Shown here piece by piece: positions 1 through 7,604 of a DNA stretch of 55,459 bases. Location: positions 1 through 55,459 of the forward strand of contig JAGZZN010000004.1 of NCBI GenBank assembly GCA_018377375.1, read 5' to 3'. The position numbers were made by a program, and so were the translations under genes. Under the pieces are notes generated by a model that saw only the letters and a list, made by a program, of their open reading frames with translations, had not been told where the DNA came from and did not search any database. Every line of letters begins with the position of its first letter. Position 1 is the stretch's first letter. Source of the stretch: Streptococcus parasanguinis (lineage in GTDB: Bacteria > Bacillota > Bacilli > Lactobacillales > Streptococcaceae).

Positions 1-2
1 AA

Positions 3-71
3 GCTGATGAAATCAGCGTAGTAGAGCCCACTCAACCACTGCGTCTTGCTCGACAATCCAAAAACAATTGA
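3..71 (+). CDS. 3' end of an unidentified gene (partial)
   Basis: An open frame runs from the window edge to a TGA at 69-71 and gives about 22 C-terminal residues (ending ARQSKNN). A strong hairpin begins right at the stop, which supports a real rightward gene end. The fragment is too short to assign a family. Confidence 0.4.
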   Translation, partial: ADEISVVEPTQPLRLARQSKNN

Positions 72-99
72 GAGGCTAGGACTTTTGTCCCAGCCTCTT
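70..99 (+). terminator. Intrinsic terminator of the partial first gene
   Basis: The stem is 72-82 paired with 87-97 (GAGGCT...AGCCTC, with one mismatch) around a TTTT loop. It directly follows the stop codon at 71. The T-run after it is short, so efficiency is uncertain. Confidence 0.6.
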
Positions 100-114
100 G
101 TTTCACATGAAACA
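99..114. other. parS-like ParB-binding site
   Basis: TGTTTCACATGAAACA differs from the bacterial parS consensus TGTTTCACGTGAAACA by one base and is still a perfect 16-bp palindrome. It lies between two convergent terminators, about 39 kb left of oriC. parB is at 38774-39535. Confidence 0.8.
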
Positions 115-144
115 AAAAACTCCCAACACATTCTGTTGGGAGTT
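112..144 (-). terminator. Terminator of the YhgE/Pip-type gene
   Basis: An 11-bp perfect stem (118-128 with 134-144) has a 5-base loop. On the minus strand it is followed by a run of T, directly downstream of the gene that ends at 153. Confidence 0.85.
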
Positions 145-152
145 CCCGAAGA

Positions 153-2948
153 TTAGTCCTCTTCATATTGTTTTGGATTATAGAACCACATTCCTAGCCC
201 TGCAAAAAGAGCAATAGTCATCAGAAGGAAGGCCACTTGATTTCCAATTTCTCCTGTCATCGAAATCGTTTGACGAAGACCAGAAACGGTATAGCTCATT
301 GGCAAGAATGGATGAATGGCTTGGAAAAAGCCATTTGTCAAAGCAAGAGGATAGGTTCCTGCACTAGAAGCCAATTGCAAGAGCAAGAGGATCAAGGAAA
401 GGAAAGCACCGATCTTTCTTTGCCATGTTGTCAAAGCAGTCACGATAGACATGAAGGCCACACTACCAATCACACAAAGGAAGAGAGTAGACATCTCATG
501 ATTAGCTGATAAACCAATCAAGTGAACGGCACCATAGACCAAGACTCCTGCAATCACCGCAATCGTTCCGTTGACCTCAAAGCGAGATTTAAACCATGCC
601 CAGCGACTTTCAGGATGACGACCGGATGGCAATTTTGCAAAGATCATATTGGTTGACAAGGCACAAACAAAGAGTGCTACAGAGATCATATAAGGAGCCA
701 TTCCGACACCATTCACCGGGACATTGTCACGGTCTGTTTTAGACAAAGTGACAGGATCTGCTAAGGTTTTAGCGTTTTCTTTTTCAGTTGTAGCCACATT
801 CAATTGTCCCTTAGCATCGTTTAATCCTTGACTCAAGGTTTGGCTTCCTGTTGCTAATTCACCTAAACCATTTGTCAATGTTTGGCCACCTGCTGCTAAT
901 TTGCTGGACCCATCTGAGATTTGATTTGCACCGTCGGCTAGTTTATCAGCACCAGTCACCAATTGACCTGATTTTTCTGTCAACTGATTGACACCAGTGA
1001 CAAGTTTGTTGACACCACCTGCCAACTCTGGAGTTTTGCTGTTCAATTGCCCTACACCGTCAGCTAATTTTCCAGCACCAGCAACCAATTCACCCGACTT
1101 ACCTGTTAATTGGGTCGCTCCTGAAGCCAGTTGATTCATGCCTGATGTCAAGGCAGGCATCTTCCCATTTAACTCACCTAGACCAGAAGCTAATTGATTG
1201 CTTCCTGCAAGTAATTCTGATGATTTACTATCTAGTTGACCAACACCTGCTGCTAACTGACTAGCCCCATTTGTTAAAGTACTGCTATTCGTCTGAAGTT
1301 GGGTTGCTCCATTAGCGATTTTATCGACACCAGCTGTATAAGCGCCGATCCCTTGACTGATGGTTTGGCTAGCTGGCAACAATTGTCCACTAACTGCGGA
1401 TTGAATCTTAGACAAGCCACTTGACAAGTCTGTCAAGGTAGAAGAAGCTGTTGGTAAAACTTGATTGGCTGCCGTTTGCAGTTGTGTCAAGCTATTTCCT
1501 GTATTCAAACTACTTTGGATCGTTTGAATCGTAGTCAAGATTCCTTGAGCCGCCGTTTCACTCGAGCTTGGGCTCGATGAGATCGCCGCATTGATTTCCG
1601 CTTGTTGGTCAGCTGTCATTGCTTGATAGGCTGCTGTCCCTTGTACACTTGCAAGGGCATTTGCACGATCCGCTTGGGCTGAAGCAAGGATTGATTGAGC
1701 TGAATTCGCAATACTCGTCAAGCCAGATGAAAGTTGACTGGTATCTACCGAAGCATTTTGAATCGCTGCATTTAATTGGTTCAAACCAGCTGCCAATTGA
1801 TCAATCTGAGCTGATTGGCTTGTAGAAGCTTGTAGCTGACTTGATAATGTTTGAATACCTGATTCTAATTGAGAAACCCCATTTCGAAGAGTAGCGGATT
1901 GACTACTTAATTGACCTGCTCCCTCTGATAAAGTAGCAACGCCATTTGTATAGGTCACTAAACCATTTGAAAAGTTAGATAGACCCGAATTCAATTGACG
2001 CACGCCATTGGTATAATTCCCAAGACCGTCATTGAGGGTCCCCATACCGCTGGTTAACCGACCAACTCCTGAAGCCAACTGAGGGGTTTGACTCGCCATT
2101 TGATTGAGACCATTTCCTAATCGATCCACTCCGGTAGCGTAAGCCATCAAGCCTGTATTAAAAGTACCAAACCCATTATTTAATTGATTGACGCCAGATA
2201 CCAAATTTGGAAGTTGACCAGCCATTTGATTGAGACCATTTCCTAATTGACCAACACCATCTGTATAGGCTGCTAGACCTGTACGAAGAGTAGTCGCACC
2301 ATCTGAAAATGCTAAGCTTGAACGAGCCAATGTATTCAAATTAGTAGATAGTGTTTGACCACCATCTTCCAATTTACTTGCACCATCTGCTAATTTAGCA
2401 CTTCCATCTGCCGCTGTCCCCATACCAGTTTTAAGCGATCCCATTTTGGAAAATAAAGCTGTTGTATACGTATTGGTCACTTTTTCAGCCACTGACTGCT
2501 TCATTTTTGTCATCGCAGTGTCGCTCATTTTCCCTGCGATAAAACTATGACCACTGGATGTTTGGTAATCAATGGTCATCTGTTCCGGATGATTGGTTAA
2601 GATGGAGCTAGCTTTTTTTGAAAGATCCTCAGGCAGGGTTACAATCATATAATAATCGCCATTTTTGAGACCATCTTTCGCAGCTTTCTCATCTACAAAA
2701 TGAAAATCAAGTGAGTCATTGTCCTTCAAATTGGACACCATGTCTTTCCCGATTTCCATTTTTTGTCCATTATATGTAGCAGATTGATCCTTATTGACAA
2801 CCGCTACAGGAAGATCCGAAACTTGGCTATATGGATCCCACATGGAAGATAGAAAAATAATATTATAAAGAGCTGGAATCAAAGCAACTCCAATCATGAC
2901 AATGATAAATGTTGGCTTTTTAAGAATAGCCTTCCATTCTTTCATCAT
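153..2948 (-). CDS. YhgE/Pip-family membrane protein
   Basis: This is a 931-residue protein. It has one N-terminal membrane segment (about residues 14-36), then a YhgE/Pip N-terminal domain. A very long extracytoplasmic region follows, made of roughly 11-residue repeats of the type QLxxGxxxLxxG, and the C-terminus has about five membrane segments. The family (phage infection protein, YhgE) has no agreed biochemical role; some members are linked to membrane export or type VII secretion. I chose ATG 2948 because GGAG at 2958-2961 is well spaced from it. A longer frame back to 3161 would cross the promoter and the divergent regulator. It is divergent from a TetR-type gene, which probably controls it through the twin operators at 2968 and 3044. 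Confidence 0.85.
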   Translation of the reverse strand: MMKEWKAILKKPTFIIVMIGVALIPALYNIIFLSSMWDPYSQVSDLPVAVVNKDQSATYNGQKMEIGKDMVSNLKDNDSLDFHFVDEKAAKDGLKNGDYYMIVTLPEDLSKKASSILTNHPEQMTIDYQTSSGHSFIAGKMSDTAMTKMKQSVAEKVTNTYTTALFSKMGSLKTGMGTAADGSAKLADGASKLEDGGQTLSTNLNTLARSSLAFSDGATTLRTGLAAYTDGVGQLGNGLNQMAGQLPNLVSGVNQLNNGFGTFNTGLMAYATGVDRLGNGLNQMASQTPQLASGVGRLTSGMGTLNDGLGNYTNGVRQLNSGLSNFSNGLVTYTNGVATLSEGAGQLSSQSATLRNGVSQLESGIQTLSSQLQASTSQSAQIDQLAAGLNQLNAAIQNASVDTSQLSSGLTSIANSAQSILASAQADRANALASVQGTAAYQAMTADQQAEINAAISSSPSSSETAAQGILTTIQTIQSSLNTGNSLTQLQTAANQVLPTASSTLTDLSSGLSKIQSAVSGQLLPASQTISQGIGAYTAGVDKIANGATQLQTNSSTLTNGASQLAAGVGQLDSKSSELLAGSNQLASGLGELNGKMPALTSGMNQLASGATQLTGKSGELVAGAGKLADGVGQLNSKTPELAGGVNKLVTGVNQLTEKSGQLVTGADKLADGANQISDGSSKLAAGGQTLTNGLGELATGSQTLSQGLNDAKGQLNVATTEKENAKTLADPVTLSKTDRDNVPVNGVGMAPYMISVALFVCALSTNMIFAKLPSGRHPESRWAWFKSRFEVNGTIAVIAGVLVYGAVHLIGLSANHEMSTLFLCVIGSVAFMSIVTALTTWQRKIGAFLSLILLLLQLASSAGTYPLALTNGFFQAIHPFLPMSYTVSGLRQTISMTGEIGNQVAFLLMTIALFAGLGMWFYNPKQYEED

Positions 2949-2967
2949 ATTTTTTGTCTCCTTTTTA

Positions 2968-3056
2968 TACACATTGTCTAAATTTCTGATATAATAGATT
3001 ATACAGTTTCTAGAAATTTTCACAAGTAGGAAATCTTTATTTTTAGACACTGTGTA
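2968..3056. promoter_or_regulatory. Twin TetR-type operators over divergent promoters
   Basis: Two 13-bp imperfect palindromes face each other: TACACATTGTCTA (2968-2980) and TAGACACTGTGTA (3044-3056), both fitting TAnACAnTGTnTA. Each overlaps a -10-like TGTGTATAA reading outward: TATAAT 3055-3060 toward the regulator and TATAAA 2970-2965 toward the Pip-type gene. I infer that the TetR-type protein represses both genes. Confidence 0.65.
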
Positions 3057-3082
3057 TAATTTTGTGCAAAAAGGATTAACAG

Positions 3083-3616
3083 ATGACTGAGAGCAATAAA
3101 CGATTAAAAACAAAACGAAATATCGAGGAGGCGATGGTTCGACTACTAGAAAAGGAATCATTCGACCAAATCACAACGGTTGAGTTAGCACAAGAATCCG
3201 GCATTAGTCGCTCTAGCTTTTATACCCACTATCGAGACAAGTACGATATGATCGAGCGCTACCAACAAGCACTCTTTCACAAGCTTGAATATATCTTTGA
3301 CAAACACCAAGACGACAAGCGCCAAGCGATTACAGAAGTGTTCGAATTCCTAACCAAGGAGCCACTCTTTGCAGTTCTTCTGACAGAGAATGGAACCAAA
3401 GAGATCCAAACCTTCTTACGACATAAATTACAGATTCTTCTGGTTGATAGTTTGCAAGAGCGCTATAGTCATAAATCATTAACAGATATTGAAAGAGTCT
3501 ACAGTTCTGTCTATCTGACCAATGCCTTCTTCGGAGTCTGTCAGATGTGGGTTTCGCGCGGAAAAAAAGAAAGTCCTCAACAAATGGCTGAATTTTTAAT
3601 GAAAATGTTACGGTAA
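3083..3616 (+). CDS. TetR/AcrR-family transcriptional regulator
   Basis: The 177-residue protein has an N-terminal helix-turn-helix (about residues 10-55), including TTVELAQESGISRSSFYTHY, the typical TetR recognition-helix region. The C-terminal half is a helical ligand-binding domain of the type fused to YhgE-linked regulators. The start has AAAAGGA seven bases upstream. It is transcribed divergently from the Pip-type gene and shares a 134-bp region with two matching operators, so autoregulation plus control of that gene is the likely job. The inducing ligand is unknown. Confidence 0.85.
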   Translation: MTESNKRLKTKRNIEEAMVRLLEKESFDQITTVELAQESGISRSSFYTHYRDKYDMIERYQQALFHKLEYIFDKHQDDKRQAITEVFEFLTKEPLFAVLLTENGTKEIQTFLRHKLQILLVDSLQERYSHKSLTDIERVYSSVYLTNAFFGVCQMWVSRGKKESPQQMAEFLMKMLR

Positions 3617-3621
3617 CAGTC

Positions 3622-3655
3622 TCTCCTGATCGATCTAGATCAGGAGTTTTTTTAT
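3622..3655 (+). terminator. Intrinsic terminator after the tetR-type gene
   Basis: A 9-bp perfect stem CTCCTGATC/GATCAGGAG (3623-3631 with 3638-3646) is followed by seven T. Confidence 0.9.
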
Positions 3656-3720
3656 TAGCAGGTTTAGGTTTTAAGAAAACAAAAAGGGGAGCAAAGCCAG
3701 AAATCAACCCTTTAAGACAA

Positions 3721-3745
3721 AATAAAAAGCCCACTGTAGTAGGCT
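3721..3745 (-). terminator. rpsD terminator
   Basis: AGCCTACT pairs with AGTGGGCT on the minus strand (3728-3745), then TTTTTATTTTG follows. It lies 22 bp beyond the rpsD stop. Confidence 0.75.
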
Positions 3746-3767
3746 TTCTGCAAAGTATATCTTAAAA

Positions 3768-4379
3768 TTAAAGCATTTTGTTGTAGAATTCAACGACAAG
3801 TGCTTCGTTGATTTCTGGGTTGATTTCATCGCGTTCTGGAAGGCGAGTCAATGAACCTTCAAGTTTGTCAGCATCGAATGATACGAATGCTGGACGTCCA
3901 ACTGTAGCTTCAACAGCTTCAAGGATAGCTGGAACTTTAGCTGATTTTTCGCGAACTGAGATCACTTGACCTGGAGTTACACGGTATGAAGGGATATCAA
4001 CACGTTTTCCGTCAACAAGGATGTGACCGTGGTTAACGAATTGACGAGCTTGACGACGAGTAGTCGCAAGTCCAAGACGGTAAACAACGTTATCCAAACG
4101 ACGTTCCAAAAGAAGCATGAAGTTGAAACCGACAGTTCCTTCTTTAACTTTAGTAGCTTGTACGAACAAGTTACGGAATTGTTTTTCACCAAGTCCGTAA
4201 GAGAAACGAAGTTTTTGTTTCTCAGCTAATTGCAAACCGTATTCTGACAATTTTGAACGGTTGTTTGGTCCGTGTTGACCTGGTACGTAGTTACGACGTG
4301 CCAATTCTTTACCTGTACCTGTAAGTGACAAGCCAAGACGGCGAGATTGTTTCCAAGATGGTCCTGTATAACGTGACAT
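3768..4379 (-). CDS. rpsD: 30S ribosomal protein S4
   Basis: The 203-residue protein begins MSRYTGPSWKQSRRLGLSLT, the canonical start of the bacterial S4 family. An S4 RNA-binding domain lies at about residues 93-155 (RRLDNVVYRLGLA, RQFVNHGHILVDGK). S4 is a primary 16S rRNA binder in 30S assembly. It is a monocistronic leftward unit with its own promoter, a long leader and a terminator. The RBS is AGGAGG just upstream. In Firmicutes S4 represses its own mRNA through the leader, and the 160-nt leader here is consistent with that. Confidence 0.98.
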   Translation of the reverse strand: MSRYTGPSWKQSRRLGLSLTGTGKELARRNYVPGQHGPNNRSKLSEYGLQLAEKQKLRFSYGLGEKQFRNLFVQATKVKEGTVGFNFMLLLERRLDNVVYRLGLATTRRQARQFVNHGHILVDGKRVDIPSYRVTPGQVISVREKSAKVPAILEAVEATVGRPAFVSFDADKLEGSLTRLPERDEINPEINEALVVEFYNKML

Positions 4380-4568
4380 TTGAAATGTCCTCCTATAAAA
4401 ATAATTTTTGTAGGAAATAACGTTTTAGACAAACCTGATTCGTTCAGAAAGCCTTCGCCCAAACAGCAAAGGTTACTTTTCTAGCTGACTTCCTGTTGAC
4501 GAGCTTCATTTTGTCCTGCTGTCATTTCGCACAAACTCTATTCTATCACGGAATAGAAACTTTGTAAA
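4380..4568 (-). promoter_or_regulatory. rpsD promoter and structured leader
   Basis: TTTACA (4563-4568) and TAGAAT (4540-4545) have exact 17-bp spacing on the minus strand. They leave a leader of about 150 nt before the S4 start, with several inverted segments. A long leader upstream of a stand-alone S4 gene fits autogenous S4 control; the fold itself was not modelled. Confidence 0.7.
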
Positions 4569-4584
4569 GTCCTTCAAAACATTT

Positions 4585-5316
4585 TCAATGAAATTCAGCT
4601 AATAATTCTATGATTCGTTTTTTATATTGCAATTGTTGCCAGTCCCTATCCGTTGCTGGATCCCATTTTAAAGGAAGATCTGCAATAATCTCACCGGGAT
4701 TATGATTCAAGATATAGACCCGGTCACTCAATGTCAAAGCTTCTTCGATACTATGAGTGATCACCAGAGTGGTGAGACCAAGACGTTCCTTACTGTCTAG
4801 ATACCAGTGATAAAGATCCTGCCTTGTCAATTCATCTAAGGCACTAAAAGCTTCATCTAATAGGAAGACAGAATGACCCAGAAGGTAGGTTCTTAATAGC
4901 GCCACCCGTTGCCGCATCCCCCCACTCAGCGCATTAGGATAAAGGTTGGCGATACTTCCCAATTTAAATTCATCTAACAATTTTAGAGCTGTAGATGTCG
5001 CCTCTTCCTTAGGAATCTTTTTTAATTGAAGGGGAAGAATAATATTTCCCAATACTGTCTTATGTTCCAACAAAAGATCCTTTTGTAGCATATAGCTGAC
5101 TTTCCCAAAGGAGATAGGAGCATTATCTACTTCTATAGCGCCCTTTTGTAAGGGAAGGATCCCAGCAATTAAATTAAACAAGGTTGATTTCCCTACCCCA
5201 CTCGGACCTAGAATAGAGACAATTTCTCCTTTTTGCACTTCTAGTGATACATTGTTTAAAACTGCTTTATCTCCAAAAGAGAAACTTACATCTTTTACGG
5301 TTAAAATATCAGTCAC
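4585..5316 (-). CDS. thiZ: ABC transporter ATPase, thiamine-precursor type
   Basis: The 243-residue nucleotide-binding subunit has Walker A GPSGVGKS (about residue 37), signature LSGGMRQR and Walker B VFLLDEAFSALD. This is the NitT/TauT/SsuB-like branch used by pyrimidine-precursor importers. It starts at a GTG that overlaps the last 8 bases of the binding-protein gene, so the two are probably translationally coupled. Its placement downstream of a TPP riboswitch with an NMT1-type binding protein points to uptake of a hydroxymethylpyrimidine-like thiamine precursor. The exact substrate is inferred. Confidence 0.85.
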   Translation of the reverse strand: MTDILTVKDVSFSFGDKAVLNNVSLEVQKGEIVSILGPSGVGKSTLFNLIAGILPLQKGAIEVDNAPISFGKVSYMLQKDLLLEHKTVLGNIILPLQLKKIPKEEATSTALKLLDEFKLGSIANLYPNALSGGMRQRVALLRTYLLGHSVFLLDEAFSALDELTRQDLYHWYLDSKERLGLTTLVITHSIEEALTLSDRVYILNHNPGEIIADLPLKWDPATDRDWQQLQYKKRIIELLAEFH

Positions 5317-6304
5317 CTACCAATTCATTTGTGAAACCTTTGTCTTCTAAGTCATTTGAGACCAAACCTTGCTCTTTTGCCCAAGCATAAAAAGCATTCC
5401 ACCGCTTAGGATCAAACTGCCCCCACTTGTCCTTGTCTGAAGCATATTGACTGGAAAGATATTTTTGGGAAGCTAGAACAAAATCACGCTGGTTAGCCAA
5501 GGCAGGGGCCTGTTTAATCAAGATATCCGCTGCTTCTTCCGGATGCTCTATAGCATATTGGTAGCCTTTTTTCACCGCTTGAATGAATTTTTTTGCTTCC
5601 TCTTTATGAGACTTCAAATAGTCATTGTTAGCAATAATAACAGGCGAATAGTAGTCAAATGCAGGAACAAAATCTTTCATATAGAAGAAATTGGTCTTCA
5701 TTCCCTTTTGCTCAGCTAAAATTCCATCCCAACCGTGATAAATCCAAGCAGCATCAAAGACCTTATTTTCAATCGGAGTAATGGAATTTGAATCACTATT
5801 TGGAACCAATTTTACTTGATTAAAATCAGCCCCTTCTTTTTTCATCATCGATTTGATCATTTCCAACTCAATCGGATCATTCCAGGTACCATACTTCTTA
5901 CCAACCAAATCTTTTGGACTTGTGATCGCTGCATCTTTTCTTGAAATAATCCCTGACGTATTGTGTTCGACGATAGCTGCAACAGCGGTAATACCCGCAC
6001 CTTTATCCAATTTCTTGGCCATAGAATCTTGGAAATAAATACCAAATGGAGCTTTCCCATTGATAATCAAATCAGAACTACTGTCTTCCGGAGGAAGTTT
6101 TATATCTACATCCAGTCCTGCATCTTTAAAGTACCCTTTTTCCTTTGCTACATAGAGACCCGTGTGATTGGTATTCGGGGTCCAATCTAGAATAAAATCA
6201 ATCTTTTTCAAACCACTTGACGATTGCTTGACAGAATTTTGACAAGCACTCAAGAAAACAAATCCCAATATTATTGAGAAAAATAAACCTATTGACTTTT
6301 TCAT
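5309..6304 (-). CDS. thiY: Thiamine-pyrimidine-precursor-binding lipoprotein (NMT1/THI5-like)
   Basis: This 331-residue protein has a lipoprotein signal peptide with lipobox LSAC (Cys about residue 21). An NMT1/THI5-like periplasmic-binding fold follows: DFILDWTPNTNHTGLYVAK is the hallmark N-terminal strand and pyrimidine-binding region. In this family the ligand is HMP or formylaminopyrimidine. Cell-surface anchored, it delivers ligand to the permease at 6362-7120. It is second of three genes under a TPP riboswitch. Two TTTACA-N4-TGTCAA motifs lie in and beside the short gap upstream. Confidence 0.88.
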   Translation of the reverse strand: MKKSIGLFFSIILGFVFLSACQNSVKQSSSGLKKIDFILDWTPNTNHTGLYVAKEKGYFKDAGLDVDIKLPPEDSSSDLIINGKAPFGIYFQDSMAKKLDKGAGITAVAAIVEHNTSGIISRKDAAITSPKDLVGKKYGTWNDPIELEMIKSMMKKEGADFNQVKLVPNSDSNSITPIENKVFDAAWIYHGWDGILAEQKGMKTNFFYMKDFVPAFDYYSPVIIANNDYLKSHKEEAKKFIQAVKKGYQYAIEHPEEAADILIKQAPALANQRDFVLASQKYLSSQYASDKDKWGQFDPKRWNAFYAWAKEQGLVSNDLEDKGFTNELVGD

Positions 6305-6317
6305 TAGCTATACCTCT

Positions 6318-6365
6318 TTTACATTTTTGTCAATTTAATTTTTACACCATTTACAAGTTTGTCAA
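6318..6365. repeat. Two TTTACA-N4-TGTCAA imperfect palindromes
   Basis: TTTACA-TTTT-TGTCAA (6318-6333) and TTTACA-AGTT-TGTCAA (6350-6365) occupy the thiX-thiY gap. They are one-base variants of the TTTACA-N4-TGTAAA palindrome found elsewhere in the window. The second overlaps the permease stop. Confidence 0.5.
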
Positions 6366-7120
6366 TCCTTTTTCCATTTTAGAATGGTTCGTTCTAATTG
6401 GTCAACGAGAAACATACCAAGTAAACTAATAGCAGAAATCAATACAATGATCGCAAACATCGTATCATACTGAAATAACTTCTTCGATTGGATCATATAG
6501 ACCCCCAATCCATCAAAACCTCCTAACCATTCTGAAACGACCGTACTGATAAAAGCATAGGAAACACTCACACGTAAACCTGCGAAAAAATAAGGAAGCG
6601 CTGCAGGAATTTTATAATGGACTAAGGTCTGAAAGCGATTGGCTTGCATAATCTGAAACAATCTCAGAATATCTTGATCGCAATGCCGAAAACCATCTAA
6701 CAGACTGACTACGATGGGAAATACCACCGTAATAATGATCAAAACCAGTTTTGGAAGCATACCATAACCAAACCAAAGAACCAGGATAGGGGCCAAGGCA
6801 ATCGTCGGAATGGTTTGAATCACAACCATAAAAGGATAGACCAGATCATTCACCCATTGAAAACTATCCATGAGAATCGCAAAGCCAGCAGCAAGAAGAA
6901 CGCCTATAACAAGTCCGATCAAGGCCACTTGAAGGGTAGACAAACTGTGATGAATCAGGAGAGCTCGATCTCGTACAAAGGCATTCCCAATTTCAAGTGG
7001 CGTTGGTAATACAAATTTGGGGAGGATATTTAAAAATCCTGCTAGCTGCCATAAGACAAGAAGGCTGCTAAAACCTGCAAATCCTATCAACTGTTTTGAA
7101 TATCTTTTTACAAGAGACAT
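6362..7120 (-). CDS. thiX: ABC transporter permease, thiamine-precursor type
   Basis: The 252-residue membrane protein has about six membrane segments. It contains the BPD_transp_1 EAA-type loop region (DILRLFQIMQANRFQTLVHYKIPAALPYFFAGLR). The start is ATG 7120, with AAAGGAGG five bases upstream; an upstream in-frame ATG at 7138 has no RBS. It is the first gene of the three-gene operon, directly below the TPP riboswitch and its terminator. It forms the channel with the ATPase at 4585-5316. Confidence 0.87.
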   Translation of the reverse strand: MSLVKRYSKQLIGFAGFSSLLVLWQLAGFLNILPKFVLPTPLEIGNAFVRDRALLIHHSLSTLQVALIGLVIGVLLAAGFAILMDSFQWVNDLVYPFMVVIQTIPTIALAPILVLWFGYGMLPKLVLIIITVVFPIVVSLLDGFRHCDQDILRLFQIMQANRFQTLVHYKIPAALPYFFAGLRVSVSYAFISTVVSEWLGGFDGLGVYMIQSKKLFQYDTMFAIIVLISAISLLGMFLVDQLERTILKWKKD

Positions 7121-7141
7121 CGTAACCTCCTTTCTCACAAA

Positions 7142-7168
7142 TAAAAAACGCCTCCAAAATAGGAGACG
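7142..7168 (-). terminator. Riboswitch-controlled terminator
   Basis: A 7-bp stem CGTCTCC/GGAGGCG with a 6-base loop (7149-7168) is followed by TTTTTTAT, between the TPP aptamer and the thiX start. It is the expression platform: TPP binding should favour termination. Confidence 0.88.
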
Positions 7169-7207
7169 GATTGCACAAGGTCACTCATAACGAAAAATAC
7201 ATTTCAT

Positions 7208-7286
7208 TTGTTTCCTACGCTGGCATTACCCAGATCAGGTGCGGTCGAAGCTTACACTTCCTCTCAGACTGTACACAGACTCCCAT
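7208..7286 (-). ncRNA. TPP riboswitch (THI element)
   Basis: Read on the minus strand it shows the conserved TPP-aptamer blocks in order: GGGAGT, CTGAGAGG, then ACCTGATCTGGGTAATGCC and AGCGTAGG. It lies upstream of an intrinsic terminator and the transporter operon. This ties the operon to thiamine status and is the main evidence for the transporter's substrate class. Confidence 0.96.
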
Positions 7287-7330
7287 ATGTATTTATTATA
7301 ATAACTGTTTTAGACGATAAAAGCAAGGAA

Positions 7331-7603
7331 TTAATCCAAATAACGAATTAAATTCTTCTCTGTTAAAATATCTGAATAGGTGTAAGACTCCACGTATGTA
7401 TTGGCCGGTTCACCTGGTAAACTATTGTCGTTCGTATACTCGATAATAAATAAAGAAGGATAGACCTCAATCAAGCGTCCAAATTTATTTTTTTGACGTT
7501 TCCGTCCATTTTCAAGCGTCATTTCAACCACTTGTCCTTCATGGGCCTTAATTTCTTCCTTAATTTTTTTCATTTTTGCAACATCTGTAAATGCATCACT
7601 CAT
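7331..7603 (-). CDS. veg: Veg family protein
   Basis: This small 90-residue protein contains the Veg-family pattern EEIKAHEGQVVEMTLENGRKR and an SH3-like barrel length. In Bacillus, Veg stimulates biofilm formation; the molecular role in streptococci is unknown. It is separated by one base from the dnaC stop and is probably transcribed with it. Confidence 0.85.
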   Translation of the reverse strand: MSDAFTDVAKMKKIKEEIKAHEGQVVEMTLENGRKRQKNKFGRLIEVYPSLFIIEYTNDNSLPGEPANTYVESYTYSDILTEKNLIRYLD

Positions 7604-7604
7604 C

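Noticed and set aside
2949..3161. N-terminal extension of the YhgE/Pip-type protein by 71 residues
   Set aside because: It covers the divergent promoter region and the first codons of the tetR-type gene, has no RBS, and the GGAG-preceded ATG at 2948 fits the family start.
3330..3734. Minus-strand frame across tetR and its terminator
   Set aside because: It crosses the tetR-type gene in antisense and a strong terminator hairpin.
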